Assembly (NCBI RefSeq): GCF_020497125.1
Contig: NC_059082.1
Span: 30,464,965 to 30,528,964 of the forward strand
Direction of reading: 5' to 3'
Length of the DNA stretch: 64,000 nt
Source: Mauremys mutica
Taxonomy: Eukaryota; Chordata; Testudines; Geoemydidae
Below the pieces are notes generated by a model. It saw only the letters and a program-made list of their open reading frames with translations. It was not told where the DNA came from and did not search any database. Made by a program: the position numbers and the translations under genes. Of the stretch, positions 22,456 through 34,429 are shown piece by piece; the stretch's first letter is position 1; every line of letters starts with the position of its first letter.

Positions 22456-24040
22456 CATGCCTGGAAGATTTCTCTGCTTCTGACAGCATTCCCTTAAATA
22501 ACGATGACCAACTAAACAGTTAAAATGAAAACCATGTATTAACTATCTGCATGTGTTACTGTAACAACATCCAAGGTAAAGAATTCCCAATCTTTTCTGT
22601 AGCATGCACACTTCTTAATAAAAAATTGAATTCTCCCCTGTAGCCAAACTCCACTCAGCACAAAGCTGAAGTGCTGCTCTAACTTTCACCTCTGGTAGAA
22701 GGTGAACTCTACCAAGCCCCCACACCACCACACAGGGCAGATATATGGAGTGTCTGGTACAGGAAGCAGCAATGCCACCTTTATACCAGTGGAAAGTTCC
22801 CCAAGGCCAATCCTCTTTGGCCGTATTCTGGCTAGAGATTGCACTTTGACCTGTGTGGCACAGCAGAGAAGAAAATCCAGTCCAGATTCTCCTGGGCCAT
22901 CTCCCATTCCATTCACAGAACATCCTTGTGGCGATTTAGAGCGTTTGAGTACATGGAAAAGTAAAATAATAATAGCAATAATAGGAAAGTAATGTATTTT
23001 TAGTCTCTATGAATGCATTTTAGCTGCTGGATACAAAAAAGGAGTTGCCAGCCCAGTCTCTGCAAAACAACATCAAGTGCTCCTACTACCACAGTCTGGA
23101 AACCTCTCTTTGTCTCTCAGGTTATTAAAATATCTTTCCTTCCTGCATGCAGTTTGCCTACTTTTTTCATCTCCCATCAGTCATATGGTGATGCTGCCCC
23201 AATACTGAACACGAATATTTAAATAGTCTCAAACCCACTTACTAGGCCACATGCTGCCCCACCTATACAGCGTGGAGAGCAGCAACTTGTGGCTTTAGAG
23301 GCAGCAGGTGAGTGGCAACTCTTGCACTCTCCCCCCCTTCATGCAAGATACCACTGAAAGCTTCCCTAAAATCTTAAGAAGGTCCATGGAGAAGAGACAA
23401 GGTGCACCCGCTGTTTGTGGCTTGTTCCCATTAGGTCTGGGTGGATTTCCAGCAGGAACTTTCCTTATGCATTTGCAAGCACTCCTTGGGTTTAGGGGTA
23501 TATGATTTTTGCAACTGCTGGCAGGGACAGTATGGCAGAAGAAACCAGGCTAGCATGATGGAAAGAAGAACCTGGCAGCAATGCAGAGGCCCTGGTCTTT
23601 GTGGTTCTCAGGACATCTACAAGTTCAGGGAGAAATTCCCATGCTTTTCCACAGAGTACACTGGACACACCCAGTCCCTCCCTTGCAAGGAGAAAGCTTT
23701 GCAAAAGGAAATTTGCAGTGTTTGCCAGACCTTCCGCTGTTTTTTTTCTGTGTAAGGGCATTATGTGATCCAGTGTTTACACTGATGTCTTCATTTTATT
23801 AAAACAGTTCACAGTGGATTTTTTTTTTTTAATTTGGGCCTTCACTATGTGTTTGGAGACATGTAAAGGGAAAGTGTACATATGCATTTTGCTCTTCAGG
23901 AGCATAAGAAAAAGTGTTTCAAAGCATCTCTTGATGTCAGGCATGTTCTTATACATTACAAATATTTCCATTTTAGTTCCGCAGCATTTTCACCTCATCT
24001 TTTACTGAGTGTCAGGGTGAGAGGAACTATAGACTGGTTG
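22456..24040. other. No recognised feature
   Basis: Unremarkable DNA; a poly-T run at 23819-23831. Frames up to 104 codons show no domain. Confidence 0.4.
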
Positions 24041-24044
24041 AATG

Positions 24045-24240
24045 AACAGAGAGTTGAGTATCAAGGAAGACTTGAGTTCTAATCTTGGTTCTGCTACTGA
24101 TTTGTTTTTAGACATTGGTCAAGTCACTTCATTTCTCTGCCACTGCTTCCCTCCTTGTGAAGTGGGGTAATAATACTTACCATACCTACCTATCAGGGCT
24201 GGTACAAGGATTAGTTAAGTGTTCTGAACATGTTTGCACT
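24045..24240 (+). repeat. MIR/CORE-type SINE
   Basis: TGAGTTCTAATCTTGGTTCT, TCAAGTCACTTCATTTCTCT, GAAGTGGGGTAATAATACTT and AGGATTAGTTAAGTG follow the MIR core and its right part in order. An old diverged copy. Confidence 0.65.
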
Positions 24241-24524
24241 CTTATAGTGACATATTATTATGTCTTCAAGAAGCAGATGAATGTTCAATAATATTTAACA
24301 GGTAATTTGAAATGTATGTGGGCAAATACTTTGTAGCCCACATGTTTACTTTTAACTCATATTATTTTTAGAGCCCTCAGTTAAACTAACCACAGCTTTT
24401 TCCAAAAGAAGTCAATTATTTAAAAAGTCATTTATTTAAGTTACTTTAATATAGTGTAAAGAAGTATGTTCCCATAAACTATAAAACTTTTTTTCAGGGC
24501 AGCCTTATTTTCACTGTCGCCTGT

Positions 24525-24612
24525 GGGCCTGATTCTCTGCTTATCAAAGACCTGATCATAGCTCATTGAAAGGCATGGAAATTCTTTTGCTGACTTTGGA
24601 TCAGGCCCTTAT
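24525..24612. repeat. Palindromic MITE fragment
   Basis: GGGCCTGATTCTCTGC at the left is mirrored by TTGGATCAGGCCCT at the right, with GCTCATTGAAAGGCATGG in the centre. Same foldback class as 5905-5995. Confidence 0.6.
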
Positions 24613-24619
24613 ATCAGAA

Positions 24620-25285
24620 TAATGTCATTGACTAAAGGGGAGCTGATTTCTGTTTCACACCAGCGTGAGAGAGAGCAGATTCAAGGACTGCAACAGGATC
24701 TAATTTAAGCATAAAGATTTGTACCCAGCAGAAAAGAGGGGACTCTCTCTCTGTTATTGTTGTACCTTAATAAAATAACTCTGCAGTGTCCAATACACTA
24801 ATGAATATTACCTTGCGGTATATAGGCTAATACCTTGTAGCAAGCAATCATCTGTTAACTATCAAGAGCAGAGTAACTGATCAACTCACACACTTCATTA
24901 TTCTGCTTCAGGATAATATCATGAACTTCCACTTTAACTAATTACAACAGCACAGAAAAAAAGGAAGAAAAGCCCATGACTGAAACAACATAGTGTTAAT
25001 TCAAGTAGCAGTATGTTATATAAGTATGAAGTAAGAATCTCATCATATGATATGCAAAACCACCAGTAACCATAGTGTAATCATAGCCACACCATCTGTG
25101 CTGCTATGGGGCTTTTAGTATAAACCAGTTTTTCAGGTTTTTGTAGTTGATTTCACGAAAGATAACCTGCCAAAAATAATCCTCTGACACTGGCACAGAA
25201 TGGGTCAAATTCTGCTAGTCTTACAACATTAATAACCCTGTTGCCTTAAATTAGCCTACAAATGAGCAGGGTTTGGATCTCCACT
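24620..25285. other. No recognised feature
   Basis: AT-rich DNA without identifiable elements. Confidence 0.4.
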
Positions 25286-25420
25286 TACTTCCTTGATGCC
25301 CCCCCAGTGTGCTTACAAGTCTAAGGACATATGGTAAATTTCTTCCTTAACTGTGAATTTCTTCCTTTTTATGTCACTTTTATTATGGGAATTTTTATTT
25401 GCATGGCTCTGAAGAACTTT
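25286..25420 (+). repeat. Unknown dispersed repeat, copy 1
   Basis: Shares AAGGACATATGGTA, then TAACTGTGAATT, then TTATGGGAATT-like blocks in the same order and orientation with 26717-26872, about 1.43 kb downstream. I cannot name the family. The minus-strand frame 25531-25313 has no domain. Confidence 0.55.
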
Positions 25421-25504
25421 AGTGGTCTCTGAAGCATTTAAATTGTAAATTCCAAGTGAAACATGTTTCAAGGAGTAAATATTTAGACTGCAATAACTGT
25501 TTAG

Positions 25505-25700
25505 GGTCTGATCCTGAAAACCCTTTTTCATCTCTGTAGTCCTGTAGAATTCAGTGGGACTACTTGGTTGAGTCAGGAATATGGGTGTGCATAAAGGTCT
25601 GGAGGATTAGATCATTAGATTGTCAGCTATTTGGGGCAAGAAATGTATCTAAAAACACCTACCTTACTTTTGTGGCTACACGAAATACTTCAGTCCAGTG
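25505..25700. repeat. MITE fragment plus SINE-like tail
   Basis: GGTCTGATCCTGAAAACCC ... GAATTCAGTGGGACTACTTGG (25505-25570) is half of a palindromic miniature element. AGATTGTCAGCTATTTGGGG CAAG (25618-25641) resembles the tail repeat at 10595-10735. Confidence 0.45.
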
Positions 25701-25889
25701 ACAAATAATTTGAGAATTCAGGAAAAATTGTGTGCTTGGATTATTGTACTATTTGTCACATATGTATGGCTCAAAAAAGAGATTTGCTTTGAATAATTTT
25801 GTTCTGTTTTATCTACATTCTCCTGTCTGTTCACTGGGATATGTAATTCTTCACTTTCTGTCTCGAAATGATGGTTGCTGCCAAATCAC

Positions 25890-26345
25890 ATGCCACGTTG
25901 CACCCTATGATGCTGACCCCTTCAACAGGTGGGTCAGCAATCAAGCCAAGGAAAAAGATAGAGAGAGGCAGGGCTAGTCTGAATCTCTGATTACACTGGC
26001 TTCTATCAGCAGGATTCAAGGCCCTAGCAGAAGAAAGTACACCCTGACACACACTGCGGCAGCAGCAGCATACAATACCTGAAATCTTTGGGAGCTGCTG
26101 GCAGGCAGCATAGCCCCCAAAATGGGTGACACTGACAAATGGGGGCATTGGCCAGGGGTGCAGAGAATATGCTTCCCCTATCGGCCTCCCACAATGCGAT
26201 TCCTGTGGAGTCCCAAGTGAAATTTAAAGCTGCTATTGGTTGGTTGAATCCCAGAAGGTGTGTGGTTGTACAAAACACCACCAGTCTCCCCTGGTGGGTG
26301 AATAAGGCCTGGGATACAGTGACTCCTTGCATCAGGGATGTCTCA
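25890..26345. other. Unassigned GC-moderate block
   Basis: A long minus-strand frame (26332-26024, 102 codons) overlaps a second one (26148-25831). No known domain is visible. ATTGGTTGGTTG (26235-26246) contains an inverted CCAAT. I do not call a gene. Confidence 0.3.
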
Positions 26346-26514
26346 AACCATTAGTGTCTTTTTCACTGAGGACTTGAGTTAGAACTCTGTATTTCAACTT
26401 CCATTCTGTAACAGACAGAGATGAAATTTTGGGCCAGAACCTTCCTGAACTTGGGGTTCAAAATCCTTGTCCCAAACTGAGCTTCCAGCATAAGAGCTCA
26501 TTGGTAATTTGCGA

Positions 26515-26605
26515 TTTGACTCTGCAAAACCTGACTCGTGTGACCATACCCACTGAAGTCAATGGTGCTACTCACATGAGTTAGTTTTGCACAATCACAG
26601 CCTTG
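26515..26605. repeat. Palindromic MITE fragment
   Basis: TTTGACTCTGCAAAACCTGA is mirrored by TTTTGCACAATC around CCACTGAAGTCAATGG. Foldback class as above. Confidence 0.55.
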
Positions 26606-26716
26606 GATTTTAGTCTCCTCAGCTGAATTTCTAGTTCATGCTCCAAAATATTATTATGCGAACAAAAACCAATCTGCCGTTTGTTCTCCAAAAACCTAGA
26701 CACAGCAGAGCTGTCC

Positions 26717-26872
26717 CTTAATGACTTCCTCATTGTGCCTGTGTATTTAAGGACATATGGTACTTTCCACCTCTAACTATGAATTCCTCTGCTCTAGTTG
26801 TTTTGTCCTTATCTAGTTATGGAACTGCTTGATTTTTTATTTTTATTTTGTATAGTTCAAGAGACCTTTATT
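26717..26872 (+). repeat. Unknown dispersed repeat, copy 2
   Basis: Direct copy of the repeat at 25286-25420, sharing ACTTCCT, ATTTAAGGACATATGGTA, TAACTATGAATTCCT and TAGTTATGGAACT. Just upstream, 26689-26713 matches 59801-59825 at 24 of 25 positions, so the family may be larger than this block. Confidence 0.55.
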
Positions 26873-26879
26873 TATCAGA

Positions 26880-28255
26880 ACAACGCCCATCACCAGCCCC
26901 TGTGTTTGTAGTATCATTTAACACATTCTTACAGAAGCCCATGCTGTAATGCAATGGGAATTTACTGGTGGACACTTCTGAAAAATAACATAGTGCTAAG
27001 GCCTCAAGAGGTTCATAAAGTATTCGTAGAGTGAATTGCCCCTCCAAAGAGCAAAGGGCACAGCATTACTAATGCACACTTGAGACTGCTGCTGTAACAC
27101 TGTGGTTTAAAGTGCCGAGGGCGTTCCCACACTTGAGAGATTACTTCTGTTCCCCCCTAGCATAAACTGTCTTTGCCACATGCTGATTTGCTACAAACCA
27201 AGAGAGCTGGAGGTGAAAGACATAGGTTGCTTATGCAAAGTAGCATTTGTCCTGTAGATCAGATGAAAACCTAATATTTATTTTTTTTAAAAGAAATCTA
27301 CAAGCTCACTCAGACACTCCCAACTCACTCAGATTCTGACTCACATACTTTTGCAATAATGTAACTCTGCTGGCACAAGCAAGAAATTAACTGGTGTTAG
27401 GTTAAATGTATGTCTCACACTCAGACAGCTGCTGATCACTGAGATATTGCTGATGCCAAGAATGCTTGAGTGGCATGAAGTCACACTGGGAGGTGGAGGA
27501 GGAATGGTTTCATGGGGAAAAAACATTCATGCCTGCTTTTCAGAAAGAAAAAGTAGGCTATTGTAGGGTGTAAAGGGGCTAAGGTGGTCTCCCCAACTCC
27601 CCAGCCACAGATTTGGGACATTAAAAAGCAAGCGATGCCAGCTCAACAAACACGATTACCCTTAGGACTCACTGCTACAAGTTATGATTGAAATTCCAGT
27701 GTTGTCATAGAACAAAGGAGGTTAATTCCGCCTCCCGTTGATGGAGCAGGGTGTGTGCAGCCTACTTCTAATGGAGCAGAAAGGGGTGTGTTCTCTTCAC
27801 TGCTCTTGTGGAGCACTGCAGTGTGTGCCTAGGCTGCCTGTTACTGCTCTGAAGTACATGGAGGAGGCTGTTCTGTCCTCTTCCCCCTGGGTCAAGCGAG
27901 TGGGATGCTGAGGATGAATGCAAGGTGTTTTTCTTCCTTTGTGTACTAACCACCAGAAACAGGGGAGGACTCTTTTCCCTTGCAGTTAGGTGGGTGAAGG
28001 ACGTAGATTACAGACCTAGGGGTTTTTCCTCTGTCTCTAGCAGGACAAGGGGAAGGGTTTAAAAGACGTCACTATTCTCCCTTTTCCCCATCTCATCTTT
28101 TATGGGGTAGGAAAAATTGCTCTCCCCTCCCGGAACCTAGAGTGCTGTCCTTCCTCCCCCTTCCTCCCCAGAGCTGGATTAGCAGAAATATTCTCCCCCA
28201 CCCCCTTCTTGTGAGTCAGGCCAGGAGTAGGGGGTTGTTTTCCCTTCCCTAAAGA
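26880..28255. other. No recognised feature; rising GC rightward
   Basis: I recognise no repeat or coding unit. G+C rises toward 28.2 kb, forming the shoulder of the CpG-island-like segment. Confidence 0.4.
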
Positions 28256-28259
28256 GCAG

Positions 28260-28990
28260 ACAGCCGGGAAGGTGTCACCCCGCCTGCACGGGCAGGAGAG
28301 GTAATTGGGTGAAGCACATTCCCGCACCTGCCCTCAGGCTTTTGGGAGATGTCTCAAGCCTGTCTGCAAACTCTCAGGGCCTTTGGCTCCGGCCGCGGCT
28401 GCAGCGGGAGGGGGAGGGGAGCAGGGGCTCCTTCCAAAAGGCAGTTCCTGGCTCCGCACTGACCTAGAGGCCGGGGCAGAGCCCGGCCCGGCTGCCCGCA
28501 CCGACTCCGGGGCCATGTGGCTTCCCGACAGGGGTGGGGCGCGCTCAGATGAGCGGGAGCCAGGGCAGGGCCCAGCCCAGGCTGTTTGTTCCCCGCCGCA
28601 AGCAGCAGCAGCGGCCCCGCCCCAGAGGGGTGTGTGTGTGTGTGTGGCGGAGGCTGTAGCTCGCTCTGTTCCTCCCCGCGCCCGGAGCCCCCATCGCGTG
28701 TCTAGCAGCGAAACCTCCCATCCGCCTGCCTAATGCGCCGCGCTGGCTGGCTGCGCGCCAGGCCGCGGAGTCACCTGAGGACAGCCGCCGCGCAAACAAG
28801 TCTGCGCTTAAAAGGGCAATGCCGCCCTCCTGCGCCCATCCCCCCAACCCCGCTGCTTCGCACGCCTCTCCGGCCTGGCAGCGTGCCCGTCCCCTCCGGA
28901 GCCTGGCCCCTCAGTGCCGGGGTGGGGCCGGGCCCCCTAGGCTCTCCCCACCAGTTTAGTGGTGGGGCCCACCATTATTCCTGGGGCGGG
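28260..28990. promoter_or_regulatory. CpG-island-like segment, candidate promoter
   Basis: G+C and CpG density jump here relative to both sides. Examples are GGCTCCGGCCGCGGCTGCAG (28386 on), GGGGCGCGCTCAGATGAGCG (28536 on), and GCGCCGCGCTGGCTGGCTGC (28734 on). Possible GC boxes are at 28612 (CCCCGCCCC) and 28983 (GGGGCGGGGG). A (TG)n tract is at 28630-28645. It does not match the GC-rich miniature families elsewhere in the window and has no inverted ends, so it looks like a genuine CpG island, the usual vertebrate promoter type. Frames inside (28305-28733, 28733-29056) show no domain and are what GC-rich DNA gives by chance. The direction of transcription is unknown; a non-coding first exon of a gene lying mostly outside is possible. 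Confidence 0.55.
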
Positions 28991-29328
28991 GGGGATCATA
29001 GGGGTGTACTTAAGCAAAATTATAGAACTGTGCAGGCTCCTAGGTGCTGCTCCTAGGTAATAAACTTTAACAACATTTAGCACCACGTTATCAGCTCAGC
29101 ATTAAAGAGTCCTTCATTGCTGCATCTGCAAAAGTTACCCTTACACTTGTTTGTGGGTGCAGTTTTGCCACTTAAACCCAGTCATTGCAAAATTAAACAC
29201 CCCCCATCCTTATGGAGACAAGTAGTCTCCTTGAAGTTAATGCAGCTACTCACAGGAGTAAGGTTAACTATACGACTGAAATACCCAGTTTGTCAGCCCA
29301 GTCAGGAGAACTTCAGAGCTATCTAAAA

Positions 29329-29647
29329 CAGTGGTTCTCAAAGCCACTGCACTGCTTGTTCAGGGAAAGCCCCTGGGGGACCAGGCCAGTTTGCAGAGGT
29401 TCGGCCAATCACGGCTCCCACTGGCCACGGTTTCCCGCTCAAGGCCAATGGGGGCTGCAGGAAGGGGCGTAGAATGAGATATGTGCTGGCCACCACTTCC
29501 CGCCACCCCCATTGCCCTGGAACAGCAAACCGCGGCCAGTAGGAGCCGCAATCGGCCGAACCTGAGTATGCGGCAGGTAAACAAACCGGCCTGGCCCGCC
29601 AGGGTGCTTACCGTGGCGAGCCGCATGCCAAAGGTTGCCGATGCCTG
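29329..29647. mobile_element. hAT-type MITE with two different ends
   Basis: It starts CAGTGGTTCTCAAAGCC and ends CCAAAGGTTGCCGATGCCTG. The flanking 8-mers ATCTAAAA (29321-29328) and ACCTAAAA (29648-29655) agree at 7 of 8, an 8-bp TSD with one change. A foldback of 36-nt arms lies at 29398-29433 and 29527-29562 (31 of 36 paired). I recall two turtle families sharing this GC-rich interior, one ending CAGTGGTTCTCAAAGCC and one ending CAGGGGTCGGCAACCTTTGG. This copy carries one end of each. The high CpG content is part of the element and is not a promoter. Confidence 0.75.
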
Positions 29648-29655
29648 ACCTAAAA

Positions 29656-32370
29656 TAAGGCCACAGTACATTACACTGGTCTGGTAACTAGTGTCCATCC
29701 ATAATACCAACATCCATTAACTGAATCAGTACAAGAGATGGGTCAAAATTGACAAAGTCTGAAACAAACTGAGTGTTTGGATAAAACTAGAGGCCAGATT
29801 CAACCATCCATGGCTTTAAGTTTGAGCTTGCAAAACCAAATTTAACTTCCCATGCCCATCTCTAGTCATTAAGTTCAACCACATAGATTTAATTCTGAAC
29901 ATCTGAGACAGATTTTCAAAGAATTAGATTTGAAATAGAGTACTACTATTTTAAATCAACAGCGTGAATTTATCCCTTATTACAGGAGCATGGCAAATTG
30001 GTGACTGAGTTTAAGAAAGTTAGCATACAGAACTTAAAATTTGCTAATGCTGTGCATTTATCATTGCACATTAAGTATCAACTGTCCCTTTAAATTAAAA
30101 AAAATGATAACAGTACAGCCTATAGCAGTGCTTATTAGAATGGGGCTTTGGAAACCAAAACTAAAATATACAACGAAATAAGAGTGCATACAGTGGAGTA
30201 ATTTAAGGGTTAAAAGGGAGCTTTGTGGTACTTCATAAACTTGTCAGGTACATGTGATATATGGCCATCATATGCAGACAGGCAGGACAAATGCAGGGAG
30301 GAGGGGAAGGAGAAGAGAGGAGAGTAGACTACCAAAAGCTGTGAGAAATGCCTAATTCAAACAAATAACAAATATGGACATTTCCTCAAATACTATATGG
30401 CTTTTTAAAGAGGGTTAAATAGACAAGTAAGCAAATTGATCTTGAGTAAGTCTTGAAATGCCACACTCCCCAACATGCCCAAAAGCCTCCCATGTTAAAT
30501 GATGTGACTTTTTTTTTAAGTGATGCTATGGAGATGGCAGATAGTCAATGTGGACATCATTCTCCCATCAGCTACAGGTATGTAACTTCTTCTGACATGG
30601 TCAATGGAAGCAGCATGTCTTTCTGAAGGCAGATTGAGCTCTGTGTGTCATAATACCAGGCTATGCTACCTTCCTGAATCACAAGGCATTGTTATCCTCT
30701 TTGATGCATAGAAAAGTGTGGACTCAATGCAGCGCTCAGTTTACATCTATGGAACCCTTCAGAATGAACTCGGCTAAATTCGCCTCTGGTGCAAAGCCAC
30801 TGAAATCTGTGGGGCTGGCCCATCAGCAGTGTTGCATTGTTGGCACTAGGCCACATTGTTTTCTCTTGCTTTATAATCTGCTTAACTGTATATGAACATT
30901 CAGAGACAAGAAGACTTTTAGCCAACCAGCTTTGGAATCAGTGATCTGGATTGTCCAGTGCCTTGCACCTTTGTTAATCATTTTCATCTGTGGAAAAATG
31001 ATTCTATTCCAGTTTGTTGGTGTTCTACACCAGCTTTGCACAGGTGTGAATGGATACACAAAGCTGCAGGGAGTGGAGAATCAGGCCCATTATCTGTGCT
31101 CCCCTGCAAACAGACAGAGTTAACCAAGAGCCTGTGTGGAATCAAATATGTTTCACTCGCAAGTATCAAAAACTGTTGTTTCTCCTGAAATTGTAGAAAG
31201 CAGCTTGTTTTAGCCAACATTCTTTTCAAGATGCCTTTGCCAACTTATGAACAATGCTGTGTTCCATCAAAACATATTATTGTGCAAAGGGATGTGTAAA
31301 CATACGCCATAAAGGTTATGTTGTTATTCTTTCCAGCCACAGATCATTCTTGTTTTCACAAAAAGACATGCTTCAAAAGGAACAACTAATTAAATTAATA
31401 GGAGTCTTTCTTTTTGGAATGATTCTGTACGTGACTTTTAGCTGCATCATCAAGATTAATCTGACTTACACACTTGTAATGCATTGAAGGTCATGTTGTG
31501 AAAATTATGGTACACAAATTATGTATTCGTAGCAAGCAAAAAAATGAATAGGTGAAACAGTGAGACAGGAAGTCTAGAGTGAGAGGAAAAAAAAAATCTA
31601 TGTGCGGACTTTGGAAATGTTTTGGGACCACATAATGCATTTCCCAAAGGCATGTGGAACCCGAAAGGGAGTGGAATTGCTGAAGCTCTAGTATGCGGGG
31701 TGGGGGGGCTTATGGTTGACACTTTCTGTGCACTGCAGAATGCTGGTTCCTGGGGGGCTCATTTATTGAAAGCCCACAAGAATTTTAGGGATTGTGTGGG
31801 GGCACAGACATCCAGTTTGTGACTACACAGAACTGTTGACCCCCATGCCCTTATGGAAAGGTGGTGCTGTGGCTACAGACTGCACTGTGGGCCATGGCAT
31901 GCTGTCATGGCAATTGAACTGTGGTACAGTGTTCTGCTGCATGGACTCTCTGGCTAAGGCTGAGCAGCAAAGAGCTATGGAACTGAAAGGCAGAAAACGC
32001 AGGAGGGTGGGGGACCGTGCAGTTAGAAAAATCCTGTAGCGATTATCCTTGTGTTCACCTGACACCAATGCTACAGTATGGTGGGCGTAGCTAGGAAACG
32101 GTGATGCCTTTGTTTTGGATGCAGTGCACCTTTAAGTTTCTAAGAGCTCTGTATGCAGCCACTTTGTTCTCACAGTAATTGTGATCTGTAGAAAGGACAC
32201 ACATTGTCACAGAGACTTTACTTAACCTAAAATTAAAGTAATTCACACTGGAAATATACGGGAAAAGATAACACGCTATTGGCCCTAGCCACTTAGGTAT
32301 GCCCCTTTCAGGACTGACTTCCCAAATGTGGGTTGTGACACTAAGTACGTCTATATTCACACTCACTGAC
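29656..32370. other. No recognised gene; scattered MITE traces
   Basis: 2.7 kb of mostly AT-rich DNA. A + frame at 31794-32039 ends in a basic stretch (KGRKRRRVGDRAVRK), but it has no homolog I recognise and no exon signals. Poly-A at 31588-31597. Confidence 0.4.
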
Positions 32371-32373
32371 TGT

Positions 32374-33569
32374 TGTGACAGGTTCGGACACAGAGACTCC
32401 CCTCGAGACGGTCACTGGATGAGCTGGGATATCACTAAGAACAACCCTCTTGCTAGGACAGGGCCCCTCCACTCCTGTCTTGCTGAGTTAGACACTCCAG
32501 TCAGCTCCAGCACAGACCCAGAGGTTGGGCCAGGCCTCTCTGCAGTTCACTGAAACTCAGATTCACTCAGCCCAGGGGCTCCTCAATTAACAGGGAATTT
32601 CCCAGCACCCTAGTGTTCAGCCTTTCTGAGAGCCTGAACCCCAAATGGATTCATTTTACTCTGTATAAAGCTTATCCAGGGTAACTTCATAAATTGTTCA
32701 CCCTCTATATCACCGATAGAAAGATATGCACAGCTGTGTGTTCCACCAGGTATTAATCACTTACTCTGGGTTTATTAATAAACAAAGTGATTTTATAAAG
32801 TATAAAAAGTAGGATTTATGTGGCTTCAAGTAATAACAGACAAAGTAAATCACCAAACAAAATAAAGCAAAAATACGCAAGTCTAAACCTAATATATTAA
32901 GAAACTGATTACAGGTAATATCTCACCCTCATAGATGTTCCAATAAGCTTCTTTCATAGACTAGACTCCTTCCTAGTTTGAGCCCAAACCTTTCCCCTGG
33001 TACAGTCTTTGTTAGATCCAGCGGACAGCTCAGGTGGTAAGCAGGGGTTTTCTCATGACTGGCCACCCCCTTTGTCCTGCTCCACCCCCTTCTATAGCTT
33101 TGGCACAAGGTAGGAATCTTTTGTCTGTGCTTGTCCCCACCCCCACCTCATTAATGAAAAAGTACAAGGATTAAGATGGATTCCAGCATCATGTGACATG
33201 GTCACATGTCACTGTAAGACCCCTAGTTGCCATTCTTCCTGGGTTGGCCCACACATACACAGGAAGGTTTGTAGGTAAACAAACCATTTACAACCAATTG
33301 TCTGGGTCAATGGGAGCCACCAAGATTCTAAACCACCATTAATGGCCCACACTTTGCATAATTATAATAGGACCTCAGAGTTATACTTCATATTTCTAGT
33401 TTCAGATACAAGAATGATACATGCATACAACTAGGAGGAATATATTCAGTAGATTATAACCTTTGTTATGATACCTTACAAGAGACCTTTTGCATAAAGC
33501 ATATTCCAGTGACATCATATGCACACTCATAAGCATATTTCGATAAAACATATGGAATGCAATGTCACA
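32374..33569 (-). mobile_element. LTR, TGTGACATTGCA...CCTGTCACA family
   Basis: Reading the minus strand, the element begins TGTGACATTGCATTCC (33569 leftward) and ends GAACCTGTCACA (32374). These are the same end types as the 4200-5614 LTR, of which this is a longer relative in the opposite direction. The minus-strand AATAAA is at 32776-32771. I recall the internal blocks (ATAATAGGACCTCAGAGTTA and ACCACCATTAATGGCCCACA) from an abundant turtle LTR. The flanks ACTGT and CTGGC do not form a clear TSD. Confidence 0.65.
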
Positions 33570-33574
33570 CTGGC

Positions 33575-34345
33575 ACAGTCAACCATTAATAATCTTGCAT
33601 CATGTATATACATGGAGGTGCAGGTTTGAAGTCTCTGGAACTGAATAGAAGCAAGAAACCTGCTTGAGCAAAGATCTTAAACCTAATAAGACAAGGGAAG
33701 TCAGCACCTTGTACTTTAGTGAAAGGTCCTGAATGAAGGAAAGTCAGCCATGCCTGGGAAGAAAAGTGATTGGTGAAAGAAGCCATCTTAAACAAGGCCT
33801 GTATCTTGCTAGATTAAATTTTAGACCATTAGAAACGTGTTTTGTTTTACTTGTAACTATCTCACTACTTATACTTGAACTCACTTAATACGATGTGATT
33901 GCTGATCTATTTCATTTTCACCATAAACCAACTCAATGCTGTGTTTACACCCCCTAGTTAAGTTAATAAGCTGTGATGTGCTTTTTGTGTCTTTAGAGGA
34001 ACAAATGAACCGTATTATTTCTCTGAGCTGTCCAGGAGAAGGCTGGACATTTCAGGGCACACAATTTTAGGGAAATTCAGGACTGGGAGTGTGTTGGGGT
34101 CACTATACAGGTAGCAACCAAGGCTGGTGGAAGCCAGAGTGGGGCTGTAGACATGCTGCTGGGGTCAGAGCTGCTGAACCTGGGCTGTCTACCATGCAGA
34201 CACTCAGGATGTGACTTGCATGCTGATAGGCTGGCTGGGAGCAGCCCAGGTTGGGACCTACAGTAGCCAAGCATTGAGAGGTACCCAGGGTTATGGAGCA
34301 GGCAATGACAACCCTAATTGGTCTGGATTTGCACCTTAAAACCCA
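33575..34345 (+). mobile_element. LTR-like segment, 3' part
   Basis: TTACTTGTAACTATCTCACT, CTGTCCAGGAGAAGGCTGGA, GGACTGGGAGTGTGTTGGGG and TCACTATACAGGTAGCAACC are blocks I remember from the 3' half of turtle LTRs. GGACTGGGAGTGTGTTGGGG recurs almost unchanged at about 35299-35318 in the next LTR, so the two are related. Limits are approximate. Confidence 0.5.
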
Positions 34346-34429
34346 ACTGGAGTTTGACAGGAATCCATGTTGTGAGGTGGGGAAGAGGGAGAGGGTCTGT
34401 AGGGAGGGCATACAAGAGTCCAGGAAGCT

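Noticed and set aside
28305..29056. Two long frames inside the CpG-rich segment as exons
   Set aside because: Ala/Pro/Arg/Gly-rich products are expected from any frame of GC-rich DNA. The first does not begin at an ATG, and the second ATG (28733) has a poor initiation context.
31794..32039. Frame ending in a basic KGRKRRR stretch as a nuclear protein
   Set aside because: A single short frame, no homolog recognised, and no splice or promoter signals nearby.
32369..33574. ACTGT/ACTGG as a TSD of the 32374-33569 LTR
   Set aside because: It works only if the element end is shifted off its TG...CA boundary, and it then has one mismatch.
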